Assembly: GCA_025965195.1 (NCBI GenBank)
Contig: JAOPXK010000110.1
Span: forward strand, 45,135-109,134
Direction of reading: 5' to 3'
From: Marmoricola sp.
Lineage (GTDB): Bacteria; Actinomycetota; Actinomycetes; Propionibacteriales; Nocardioidaceae
DNA: 64,000 bases
How positions within the stretch are numbered: position 1 is the stretch's first letter; every line of letters begins with the position of its first letter. The notes under the pieces are model-generated. The model made no database searches. It was not told where the DNA came from and saw nothing but the letters and a program-made list of their open reading frames with translations. Made by a program: the position numbers and the translations under genes. Shown piece after piece: positions 56,998-64,000 of this stretch.

Positions 56998-57311
56998 GGG
57001 CGACAGTCTGTCCCACGTCTGGTGGCGCGTCGCCCGAGGGATCCCCCGACGAGCAGTCGGGAGCAGTCGAGCGGGCCCTAGCACGCTTTCGGCGGTGCGT
57101 CAGCAGGATGGCTCATAGCAGATCCGGGCTTGACTTCATGGGTACGACAGGCATGTAATCACACCAGTGTGGTTTTCAACTCCGACTCACCATTGTGAGC
57201 CAGGGAGACGAAGATCACGCAACGTTCACAGGGGTTCACAGGGGTTCACAGGTTTCCAACCTGCTTACACATCGCGGCCCGTAAGGGTCGCAGGGTCGAA
57301 GGGGCGAGAAC
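56998..57311. other. Divergent promoter region between fbiA and whiB (314 bp)
   Basis: No gene seen. On the plus strand TTGACT (57130-57135) and TGTAAT (57154-57159) with an 18-bp spacer make a plausible whiB promoter, which would leave a leader of about 150 nt. The leader contains CTCAC-CATT-GTGAG (57186-57199), three GTTCACAGG direct repeats (57224-57253) and a CAGGTT-TCC-AACCTG hairpin (57249-57263). Confidence 0.55.
57224..57253. repeat. Three 10-bp direct repeats upstream of whiB
   Basis: GTTCACAGGG, GTTCACAGGG and GTTCACAGGT follow without gaps, 59 bp before the whiB ATG. One helical turn per unit fits cooperative binding of a winged-helix response regulator; mycobacterial MtrA-type sites are somewhat similar, from memory. 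Confidence 0.75.
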
Positions 57312-57569
57312 ATGCGAGAGCTGTATCTGCTCGAGAGTGACGTCGATGAAGCCGGTTGGCAGGAGCGTGCACTCTGCGCCCAGACCGACCCCGAGGCGTT
57401 CTTTCCGGAGAAGGGCGGGTCGACCCGCGAAGCCAAACGGGTCTGCCTGACCTGTGACGTGCGCGGGGAGTGCCTCGAGTACGCCTTGATGAACGATGAG
57501 CGCTTCGGCATCTGGGGCGGTCTGTCCGAGCGCGAGCGCCGGAAGCTGAAGAAGCGCGCCGTCTCCTGA
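57312..57569 (+). CDS. whiB2: WhiB-family Fe-S transcriptional regulator, WhiB2/WhmD-like
   Basis: An 85-residue WhiB protein with cluster cysteines Cys22, Cys45, Cys48 and Cys54, the GIWGG turn at 66-70 and a basic C-terminal DNA-binding tail (RERRKLKKRAVS). Position next to fbiA, fbiB and manC matches whiB2 of mycobacteria and the corresponding Streptomyces gene, which acts in cell division and septation. The complex upstream region with direct repeats and hairpin suggests tight control. Confidence 0.94.
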   Translation: MRELYLLESDVDEAGWQERALCAQTDPEAFFPEKGGSTREAKRVCLTCDVRGECLEYALMNDERFGIWGGLSERERRKLKKRAVS

Positions 57570-57651
57570 GTCCCGATGAGGGGCCAGTGAGTTGTATGCC
57601 ACTGCGTCCGGGTTTCTGACTCTTCGACACCGCTGGCTAAGGTGATCGGTC

Positions 57652-60462
57652 GTGAGGGTCACCGCGCTGCTGGTCAGCCACAACGGCGCCCGCTGGCTCC
57701 CCAAGGTGCTCGCGGGGCTCGAGGCGTCGACCGCTCTGCCGCAGGACATCATTGCGATCGACACCGGCTCCGGTGACGACAGCGTCAAGATCGTCGAGCA
57801 GGCCCTGGGCAAGGTGCACCGGCTCGACGCCGGCACGTCGTACGCCGCTGCGGTCCGGGCCGGTCTCGAACTGGCCGGACCAGCAGAGCCGGACGAGTGG
57901 ATCTGGCTCCTGCACGACGACTCGAGCCCCGATCCCACCTGCTTCGCGGTGTTGCGCGAGGAAGCCGAGAACGCCGAGCCCGAGGTGGCGGTCCTCGGCC
58001 CCAAGCTCCGTGAATGGCCCTCGCTGAAGCGGCTGCTCGAGCTCGGCGTCACGATCACCGGGACCGGGAGGCGCGAGACCGGTCTCGAACGCGGCGAGTA
58101 CGACCAGGGCCAGCACGACGACGTCCGCGACGTGCTCGCGGTCAACACCGCCGGAATGCTGGTCCGCCGGTCCGTCCTCGAGCGGATCGGCTTCGACGAG
58201 CTGCTCCCCATCTTCGGCAACGATATCGACTTCGGCTGGCGAGCTGCCAACGCCGGCCACCGGACCCGGATCATCCCGCAGGCACTGATGTTCCACGCCG
58301 AGGCCGCGCACCGGGGCCTGCGTCAGTCCCGGCTGGTCTCGCGCCCGCGTCGTGATGAGCGGGCCGCAGCCATCTACACGTTGCTGGTCAACCAGCCGGC
58401 CCGGTCGATGCCCTACCGGATCGTCCGGCTGTTCTTCGGCGGGATGCTGCGTGCCTTCGGCTTCCTGCTGGTCCGTGCACTCGGTGAGGCTCGCGACGAG
58501 GTTGCCGCGATCGTCCGCGTCTACCTGCGCCCGGACCGGATCATCGCCGGGCGACGCGCCCGCCGGGGCACCCAGACCGTGCCCAAGTCGCAGGTCAAAC
58601 CGCTGCTGGCGCCGATCTGGCTGCCGTACAGACACGGCCTCGACGTGGTCATCGATCTGGCAAGTGCGGTCGCCGACTCGAGTCGTGATGCCGCCGCTCG
58701 TCGTACCAACGGCACCCGGGCGACGGCTGGTGCGACGCTCGACGACGACGAGGACCTGCCCGAGGACACCGGTCTGCTGGCCCGGCTGTTTCGTAGTCCG
58801 CGGGCGTGGACCTTCCTGCTGGTCGTGGTGCTCGCGCTGGTTGCCGGTCGCGACTCACTGCACGGCGGGCCACTCCATGGCGGCGCGCTGCTCCCCGCCC
58901 CGCCTTCGGTCGGTCACTGGTGGAGCACCTACTTCTCCTCGACGCACCTGCTGGGCACCGGCACCGACGCGACCGCTCCGGCGTACCTCCTGCCGCTCGC
59001 GGTCTTCGGCACGATCCTGCTCGGCAAGGCGAGCTGGCTGATCACGCTGCTCTTCGTGCTGGCCGTCCCGTTGACCATGTGGTCGGCGTTGCGGTTCCTG
59101 CGCAAGGTGGTCGACAACCCGTGGGCCCAGCTCTGGGGCGCGTTGGCCTATGCGCTCGTACCGGTCCTGTCGGGTTCGGTCGGCCAGGGCCGCCTCGGCA
59201 CCGTGGCCGGCGCGCTGGTGCTGCCCTGGGTCGCGCGCTCGGCGCTCGGGCTCAACACAGGAGACATGGACAGGCGCTGGCGCGCTGCATGGCGTACGGC
59301 GATCGGGGTGGCCGTGCTCTCCGCGTTCGCACCGACCGCCGGGCTGCTGACCCTCGTGCTCGTCGGCATTGCCATCATCGCGCTTCCGGCGATGCGGATC
59401 CGTTCGGGCTTCCAGCCGCTGCTGGTGGTCGCGCTCGTCCCGTTGCTGCTCCTGCTGCCGTGGCTGGCCGGAACGCTGATGCACCCGGCAGCCTGGTTCA
59501 TCGAAGCCGGCCGCCCGGGCGCGGTGCCGGTGAACCCGACGATCTGGCAGCTGGTCCTCGGTCGTGGCTCCGGTCCGGGCTCGGCTCCGGGCTGGCTGAG
59601 CATCGGTCTGCCCGTCATCGGGGTCGCCGCACTGATCCGGCCGGACAGCCGCTCCCGTGTCGTCAAGGTGTGGCTGGTGATCGCCGTTGCCGCGGTCCTG
59701 CTCGCGTGCGTCTCGCTGATGACGGTGTCGCTGCCCGGCGTCTCGTCGGATTTCCGGCCGTGGCCCGGCTTCCTGCTCGTGCTGATTCAGGGCGGCTTCA
59801 TCCTGGCCGCGGTGATCGCGTCCGACGGCGTCGGCAAGCTCCTCTCGACGGCCAGCTTCAGCTGGCGTCAGCCGGTCGGCGTGGTCGCGTTCGTTGCCGC
59901 CCTGGTCGCTCCCGTGCTCGGGGCCGGCTGGTGGGTTGCCCATGGCACCGACGACCTGGTCAACCGGCACTCGGTCAGCGACGTTCCGGCGTACATGACG
60001 GAGCTGGCGACCGGACGCAACACCGGCGCCGTCCTGGTGCTGACCGGTGGCGCCCGGCACGGCATCGAGTACCACGTGCTTCGCGACGGACCCTTGCGCA
60101 TCGGCGACGACGCGATCCGGGCGCTGACCAGGCCCGACCCCAAGGTCACTGCCCTCGTCGAGCGGCTGCTCTCGTCCGCGCGACCAGATGATGCGGCCCG
60201 CCTTGCGTCGTACGGCGTTGCCTATGTCTACGCGCCTGCCCCGGTCAGTGGATCGGTGTCTGCCGGCCTCGACGCCTCGAACGGTTTCGCCGGCGCGAGT
60301 GCACCTGACCCGAACACCCGTGCCTGGCGGCTCGACGCTCCGCCCACCCTCGCGTCGGTGGACCAGAGCGGCAACCCGGTGCGTGGTGTCCTGCTCGCCA
60401 TCCAGGTGCTCGCGATCCTGGCCTGCATCGTGCTGGCGGCTCCCGGAAGGAAGCTGTCATGA
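57652..60462 (+). CDS. Large membrane protein with N-terminal family 2 glycosyltransferase
   Basis: A 936-residue protein. The GT-A domain occupies residues 1-240 (VTALLVSHNGARWLPKVLAGLE, AIDTGSGDDS, WIWLLHDDSSPDPTCF, FGNDIDFGWRAANAGHRTRIIP). After a hydrophilic linker it has about ten membrane helices between residues 380 and 780 and ends in an extracytoplasmic domain and a last helix (LLAIQVLAILACIVLAAPG). Homologues sit next to whiB and manB genes in Streptomyces. The glycan it makes is unknown. It starts at GTG, 8 nt after TAAGGT, and is coupled by ATGA to the next gene. Confidence 0.87.
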   Translation: MRVTALLVSHNGARWLPKVLAGLEASTALPQDIIAIDTGSGDDSVKIVEQALGKVHRLDAGTSYAAAVRAGLELAGPAEPDEWIWLLHDDSSPDPTCFAVLREEAENAEPEVAVLGPKLREWPSLKRLLELGVTITGTGRRETGLERGEYDQGQHDDVRDVLAVNTAGMLVRRSVLERIGFDELLPIFGNDIDFGWRAANAGHRTRIIPQALMFHAEAAHRGLRQSRLVSRPRRDERAAAIYTLLVNQPARSMPYRIVRLFFGGMLRAFGFLLVRALGEARDEVAAIVRVYLRPDRIIAGRRARRGTQTVPKSQVKPLLAPIWLPYRHGLDVVIDLASAVADSSRDAAARRTNGTRATAGATLDDDEDLPEDTGLLARLFRSPRAWTFLLVVVLALVAGRDSLHGGPLHGGALLPAPPSVGHWWSTYFSSTHLLGTGTDATAPAYLLPLAVFGTILLGKASWLITLLFVLAVPLTMWSALRFLRKVVDNPWAQLWGALAYALVPVLSGSVGQGRLGTVAGALVLPWVARSALGLNTGDMDRRWRAAWRTAIGVAVLSAFAPTAGLLTLVLVGIAIIALPAMRIRSGFQPLLVVALVPLLLLLPWLAGTLMHPAAWFIEAGRPGAVPVNPTIWQLVLGRGSGPGSAPGWLSIGLPVIGVAALIRPDSRSRVVKVWLVIAVAAVLLACVSLMTVSLPGVSSDFRPWPGFLLVLIQGGFILAAVIASDGVGKLLSTASFSWRQPVGVVAFVAALVAPVLGAGWWVAHGTDDLVNRHSVSDVPAYMTELATGRNTGAVLVLTGGARHGIEYHVLRDGPLRIGDDAIRALTRPDPKVTALVERLLSSARPDDAARLASYGVAYVYAPAPVSGSVSAGLDASNGFAGASAPDPNTRAWRLDAPPTLASVDQSGNPVRGVLLAIQVLAILACIVLAAPGRKLS

Positions 60463-61865
60463 CCCGCGCCGGAGGACGCCGGATCCTGCGCCCGACCGCG
60501 CCCGTGGTCACCAGCAACGGCCGGATCCGGCTCAATCCGGGCTGGCTCGCGGCCGTTCTCGTGCTGATCACGGCCGGAGCGCTGGCGGTCGCTGGTTCGA
60601 CGTCGCGACCGACGGGACAGACCGGCCGGACGACCGAACAGGTGGCACTGAGCGAACGGCAGCTCACGTGTACCGGAGGCATCAAGGGCGCCAGCTCGAT
60701 GTCGGGCGTTGCCGACGTCCGCGGGGTGGGCACCGGCGTGCTGACGCGCAACGCCACACCGGCAGTGCCCGTGATCGGCAACGTGACCACCGGGTCGCTG
60801 GCCACCAACCCGCTGGTCCTGATTGCCGACAAGAACGTGGCCGCCGGCGTCTTCGCCAGCCAGATCGCTCGCAACGCCAGGTGGCTGGCGTTCGAACCGT
60901 GCCCGGAGCCGAGGGCCTCGTGGTGGTTCGTCGGCGCCGGGGGCAGCGGCTCGCACGACACCGTGCTGACCATCGGCAACCCCCGTGCCGGCAACGCGAT
61001 CTTCGACATCAACGTGCTCGGTCCGCAAGGCCCCGTGACCGCTCCGGGTCTCAAGGGCCTCTCGCTCTCCAGCGGCGCTACCCGCTCGTTCGACCTGGGC
61101 AAGGTTGCTCCGTCGGCCGGCGAGCTCGCTGTCAGCATCACGTCGTCTCGCGGCCTGGTCTCCGTCTCGGCCGCCGACAGCTGGTCGAGGGCGTTGGTCG
61201 ACAAGCCGGTCAACGAGTGGGTCGCGCCCCAGCCGGATGCGGCGAAGCAGGTCGACCTCACCGGCATTCCCGCGAAACCCGGCCAGGCCACCTTGCTCCT
61301 CGCGAACACTGGCACGACCGATGCGCTCGCCAAGGTCGAGGTCGTGGGATCGACGGGCACCTTCACACCCAAGGCGGTACCGACGGTCAGCCTCTCCCCG
61401 GGCGCGGTCGTGTCCGTCCCGATCACCTCGCTGTTCGACGGCAAGCCGAGTGCGCTGCGCGTCACCTCGCCGGTTCCGATCGTCGCGACCGTGCGCAGCG
61501 TCGTGAACGGAGACGACAGCTATGCCACCACGGCCAGCGCCCTCGCGGGCTCATCGGTAGCGGCAGTTCCTGCCGGCGTACACGCTGAGCTGCGGCTGTC
61601 CTCCCTCGGCAAGCTGGGCGCTGTCACGGTCCGGACCTTCGACGCCAAGGGCAGGGAAGTCGGCAGCAGCAGGGAGATCGCCATCCCGGCCGAGTCGGCT
61701 GTCGGCGTGACGCTGTCGCCGAAGGCGCGCTACGTGGAGGTCACCGCCACGGCGCCGCAGACCATCGGCTCCCTGCTGATCAGCAACAGCTCCGGAATCG
61801 GCGAGTCGGTGCTCAGCCCGGCCGCCCGTGCCCTCCGCCTCCCGGTCGTCCATCCCGGCGCCTAA
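60459..61865 (+). CDS. DUF5719 family membrane-anchored extracytoplasmic protein
   Basis: A 468-residue protein with one N-terminal helix (LNPGWLAAVLVLITAGALAVAG) and a beta-rich extracytoplasmic region with repeated strands (VLTIGNPRAGNAIFDINVLGPQG, ATLLLANTGTTDALAKVEVVGSTG, AVTVRTFDAKGREVG). It fits the actinobacterial DUF5719 family found beside the same glycosyltransferase. The ATG overlaps that gene by 4 nt, so the two probably act together. Function unknown. The stop codon overlaps the edge of a repeat element. Confidence 0.78.
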   Translation: MTRAGGRRILRPTAPVVTSNGRIRLNPGWLAAVLVLITAGALAVAGSTSRPTGQTGRTTEQVALSERQLTCTGGIKGASSMSGVADVRGVGTGVLTRNATPAVPVIGNVTTGSLATNPLVLIADKNVAAGVFASQIARNARWLAFEPCPEPRASWWFVGAGGSGSHDTVLTIGNPRAGNAIFDINVLGPQGPVTAPGLKGLSLSSGATRSFDLGKVAPSAGELAVSITSSRGLVSVSAADSWSRALVDKPVNEWVAPQPDAAKQVDLTGIPAKPGQATLLLANTGTTDALAKVEVVGSTGTFTPKAVPTVSLSPGAVVSVPITSLFDGKPSALRVTSPVPIVATVRSVVNGDDSYATTASALAGSSVAAVPAGVHAELRLSSLGKLGAVTVRTFDAKGREVGSSREIAIPAESAVGVTLSPKARYVEVTATAPQTIGSLLISNSSGIGESVLSPAARALRLPVVHPGA

Positions 61866-61988
61866 CCGTTGACTTGCGCCTCCGTCACCGTTGAGTTGGG
61901 CCGGAATTACTGTCGAGTTGCGCCTCGGTTACGAACCCCTTGTGACGGACACACAAGTGAACGGTGACTGAGACCCAACTCAACGGTT
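61864..61988. repeat. Composite palindromic element of degenerate 22-bp units
   Basis: Three direct 22-bp units (61868-61889, 61890-61911, 61912-61933, each beginning GTTGA or GTCGA plus GTTG-like sequence) face two inverted units at about 61944-61988. The ends AACCGTTGACTTG (61864-61876) and CAACTCAACGGTT (61976-61988) are inverted repeats with one mismatch. It lies between two convergent genes and could act as a terminator or be a small non-coding repeat family. Confidence 0.65.
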
Positions 61989-62014
61989 CGGTGGGTCGGG
62001 TGGGGTGGGATGGG

Positions 62015-62494
62015 TCAGTCGCCGGTCTCGTAGTCGGGGTGTACGTCGTCGGGGGTGACCCCCAGGAAGTCGGCGAGCTGTTCGACCACGACGGTGAGCA
62101 CGAGGGCCTCGAGGTCGGCGCGGGTGTCGGCCCGGTGTTCGATGGGCCTGCGGAAGAGGACCAGCCGCGGTGGCGACGTCGCGGTCTCGTCGACGAAGGA
62201 CGCCAGCGGCACGGTCTCGGCAGCCCAGCTGTCGGGAAGCAGTGGAATCTCCTCGACGGCGAGTTCCATCCGGGAGAGCTGGTCGGGCCAGCGGTCCTCG
62301 ATGTCACCGACGACCGAGACGGCGATCAGGTCGAACCGCTCCGCTTCGGTCCGGTACGCCGGCACCCGGTTCGGTGCCAGTGGACCGGGCTGGAACGCCG
62401 GGCCTCGCATGCCGCGCCCGCGCCGGTCACGGTGACGTTTGCCCGGCGGGGGCCGATCGGCTGGAGGAGGGGGAGGAGGGGTCGGAGTCGCCAC
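62015..62494 (-). CDS. Zincin-like (PF06262-type) protein without HExxH
   Basis: A 159-residue protein at the position of Rv3259, next to the DUF3499 gene. The fold pattern (FDLIAVSVVGDIEDRWPDQLSRMELAVEEIP, LVLFRRPIEHRADTRADLEALVLTVVVEQLADFLGVTPDDVHPDYE) matches the minimal-zincin metallopeptidase family, yet the helix that should read HExxH has Val137-Glu138-Gln-Leu-Ala141, so both zinc histidines are absent. The first 45 residues are a Pro/Arg-rich tail. The GTG start has TAGGCT 7 nt upstream. Confidence 0.75.
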   Translation of the reverse strand: MATPTPPPPPPADRPPPGKRHRDRRGRGMRGPAFQPGPLAPNRVPAYRTEAERFDLIAVSVVGDIEDRWPDQLSRMELAVEEIPLLPDSWAAETVPLASFVDETATSPPRLVLFRRPIEHRADTRADLEALVLTVVVEQLADFLGVTPDDVHPDYETGD

Positions 62495-62501
62495 GACCGC
62501 G

Positions 62502-62507
62502 AGCCTA
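62502..62507 (-). promoter_or_regulatory. Candidate leaderless -10 of the zincin-like gene
   Basis: TAGGCT on the minus strand, 7 nt before GTG 62494. Confidence 0.45.
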
Positions 62508-62531
62508 ATCGGGTAGCCGCGAATCAGGGGG

Positions 62532-62537
62532 TACCGT
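62532..62537 (+). promoter_or_regulatory. Candidate leaderless -10 of the DUF3499 gene
   Basis: TACCGT lies 7 nt before GTG 62545. Confidence 0.45.
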
Positions 62538-62544
62538 CACGTCC

Positions 62545-62913
62545 GTGAGTCTGCTTCGCCGATGTTCGCGCACCGCCTGCGGGCGTCCGGCTGCGACCAC
62601 GCTCACCTATGTGTACGCCGACCAGACTGCGGTGCTCGGCCCGCTCGCGACGTACGCCGAACCACACGCCTACGACCTCTGCGAAACCCACAGCGAACGA
62701 CTCAGCGCGCCACGGGGCTGGGAGGTTGTCCGGCTGGTCCACGACGACCCGCACGGGCCGACCGGAGACGACTTGCTGGCGCTCGCCGACGCCGTCCGCG
62801 AAGCCGCCCGGCCGGTGCCGCCGCCCGCGCCCGGACCTGCTGGGCTGGCCGGTGAGACCGGCCGCGAGACCGGTCGTCGTGGCCACCTGCGGGTGCTCCG
62901 CTCCGAGGACTGA
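62545..62913 (+). CDS. DUF3499 family protein
   Basis: A 122-residue actinobacterial protein with an N-terminal zinc-ribbon-like pattern (CSRTACGRPA at residues 7-16, then YDLCETHSERLSAPRGWEVVRL), corresponding to Rv3258c. Function unknown. It lies 23 bp upstream of manB on the same strand. The C-terminal half is Pro/Gly-rich and probably disordered. Confidence 0.85.
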   Translation: MSLLRRCSRTACGRPAATTLTYVYADQTAVLGPLATYAEPHAYDLCETHSERLSAPRGWEVVRLVHDDPHGPTGDDLLALADAVREAARPVPPPAPGPAGLAGETGRETGRRGHLRVLRSED

Positions 62914-62924
62914 CCGGCGCTCGA

Positions 62925-62930
62925 TAGGGT
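62925..62930 (+). promoter_or_regulatory. Candidate leaderless -10 of manB
   Basis: TAGGGT lies 6 nt before ATG 62937. Confidence 0.5.
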
Positions 62931-62936
62931 CGGGTC

Positions 62937-64000
62937 ATGCCCACCACCGATGCCGCAAACTTGAATGCGATCTTCAAGGCGTACGACGTCCGGGGCACCG
63001 TTCCCGACCAGATCGACACCGTGCTCGCCGAGCGGATCGGCAACGCCTTCGTCGCCGTGACCGGCACCGACAAGGTCGTCGTCGGCCATGACATGCGCCC
63101 GTCCTCGCCCGACATGTCCCGTGCCTTCGCCGAAGGTGCTGCGACGGCCGGCGCCGACGTGACGCTGATCGGACTTGCCTCGACCGACGAGCTGTACTTC
63201 GCTTCGGGGCACCTCGGCCAGGCCGGTGCCATGTTCACCGCGAGCCACAATCCCGCGCAGTACAACGGGATCAAGATGTGTCGCGCGATGGCGACGCCGA
63301 TCGGTGTCGAGACCGGCCTGGCCGACATCCGCGACCGGGTCGCTTCCGGCGAGACGCTGACCGGCTCCGCGAAGGGCACGATCAGCGAGCAGGACCTGCT
63401 CACCGAGTACGCGTTGTACCTCCTCGAGCTGGCGCCGGTCCGCGGCCGGCATCTCAAGATCGTGGTCGACGCCGGCAACGGGATGGGTGGGCTGACGAGT
63501 CCCGCCGTACTCAGCCAGATCGATGCGGAGGTCGTCGAGCTCTACTTCGAGCTCGACGGCACCTTCCCCAACCACGAGGCCAACCCGATCGAGCCGGCGA
63601 ACCTCGTCGACCTGCAGCAGAAGGTCAAGGAGACCAATGCCGACATCGGGTTGGCCTTCGACGGCGACGCCGACCGTTGCTTCCTCGTCGACGAGCGCGG
63701 CGAGCTGGTCAACCCGAGCGTGCTCACCGGCCTGATCGCGGCGCGCGAGCTCGCGCGCGAGCCCGGATCGAGCATCATCCACAACCTGATCACCAGCCGC
63801 AGCGTGCCGGAGATCGTCACCGAGCTCGGTGGCAAGCCGGTCCGTACCCGCGTCGGGCACTCCTACATCAAGGCAAAGATGGCCGAGACCGACGCGATCT
63901 TCGGCGGCGAGCACTCGGGCCACTTCTACTTCCGGGACTTCTGGCGTGCCGACTCCGGCATGCTCGCCGCCCTGCACGCACTGGCCGCCCTGGCCGAGAC
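62937..64000 (+). CDS. manB: Phosphomannomutase (ManB), cut by the window end
   Basis: Partial gene, 354 complete codons with no stop before the window edge. Phosphohexomutase landmarks appear in order: FKAYDVRGTVPDQ at the N-terminus, phosphoserine loop FTASHNPAQYNGIK, metal loop LAFDGDADRCFLVD and sugar-binding GGEHSGHFYF. It interconverts mannose 6- and 1-phosphate, feeding ManC. It matches Rv3257c by position, next to the DUF3499 gene. It is distinct from the PmmB-like enzyme at 2.5 kb. Confidence 0.94.
   Translation, partial: MPTTDAANLNAIFKAYDVRGTVPDQIDTVLAERIGNAFVAVTGTDKVVVGHDMRPSSPDMSRAFAEGAATAGADVTLIGLASTDELYFASGHLGQAGAMFTASHNPAQYNGIKMCRAMATPIGVETGLADIRDRVASGETLTGSAKGTISEQDLLTEYALYLLELAPVRGRHLKIVVDAGNGMGGLTSPAVLSQIDAEVVELYFELDGTFPNHEANPIEPANLVDLQQKVKETNADIGLAFDGDADRCFLVDERGELVNPSVLTGLIAARELAREPGSSIIHNLITSRSVPEIVTELGGKPVRTRVGHSYIKAKMAETDAIFGGEHSGHFYFRDFWRADSGMLAALHALAALAE

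Noticed and set aside
57585..57604. Terminator hairpin after whiB (CAGTG-N10-CACTG)
   Set aside because: Only a 5-bp stem with a large loop; too weak to list as a feature.

Overview
High-GC actinobacterial chromosome segment. Gene content and order point to the order Propionibacteriales, most likely Nocardioidaceae (Nocardioides or a relative); that family assignment is inference. Reasons: WhiB, F420 biosynthesis (fbiA, fbiB), LCP ligases, DUF3499, DUF5719 and DUF3105 proteins, ACC epsilon subunit, many GTG starts, and a dispersed GGTCGAGCTTGTCGAGACC-type repeat. No rRNA, tRNA, CRISPR array, phage or insertion sequence was seen. The gene set strongly echoes the Mycobacterium tuberculosis block from about Rv3255c to Rv3308 (pmmB, deoD, lpdA, accA3, fadE25, purE, purK, GtrA, birA, accD5, accE5, maf, CpsA-like LCP, manC, fbiA, fbiB, whiB2, manB); this comparison is from memory.

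Layout. 1-2.4 kb: efeO-efeB iron uptake (minus) without efeU. 2.5-13.2 kb: phosphomannomutase/phosphoglucomutase, F420-type oxidoreductase, SRPBCC protein, aldo/keto reductase with its MerR regulator, uronate-dehydrogenase-like SDR, purine nucleoside phosphorylase, GGCT-fold protein, LpdA-like quinone reductase, secreted SpoIID/LytB protein, lipoprotein. 13.3-25.2 kb: carboxylase region: pyruvate carboxylase, TetR, biotin carboxylase AccA, FadE25-like dehydrogenase, GtrA, Maf, AccE, AccD, BirA. 25.2-29.6 kb: PH-domain membrane protein, class III adenylate cyclase, MmcQ/YjbR protein, purK-purE, and a 2H-phosphoesterase-like protein that has lost its catalytic histidines. 29.6-34.4 kb: VanX-like dipeptidase, alanine-racemase-like protein and D-Ala-D-Ala-ligase-like protein in one overlapping operon, followed by a DesK/LuxR-type two-component pair. 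34.4-39.4 kb: ArfB-like hydrolase, CoA-binding protein, SDR, thioesterases, enoyl-CoA hydratase, LCP protein. 39.5-49 kb: a galactan-type cell wall glycan module: LCP ligase, two GlfT1-like transferases, Glf, GlfT2, ABC permease and ATPase, then a GH6 hydrolase. 49.2-64 kb: secreted amidase with FG-GAP repeats, TIGR03089 protein, manC, DUF3105, fbiB-fbiA, whiB, large membrane glycosyltransferase, DUF5719, zincin-like protein, DUF3499, and manB running off the right end.

How it fits together. Sugar-nucleotide enzymes (pmmB, manC, manB), galactofuranose enzymes and exporter, LCP ligases and secreted hydrolases form an envelope-building neighbourhood. AccA, AccD, AccE and BirA make and biotinylate an acyl-CoA carboxylase. 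FbiA/FbiB supply F420, which the LLM-class oxidoreductase at 4.3 kb could use.

Most interesting signals: the VanX-Alr-Ddl operon beside a two-component system; a dispersed repeat found between genes and also in frame inside linkers and loops of EfeB, Pyc, AccA and FadE; a shared TAATTACA-N4-TGTAATTA palindrome before the two largest secreted wall-enzyme genes; paired MerR operators; three 10-bp direct repeats before whiB; and many start codons preceded by TANNNT at 6-7 nt, suggesting widespread leaderless transcription.
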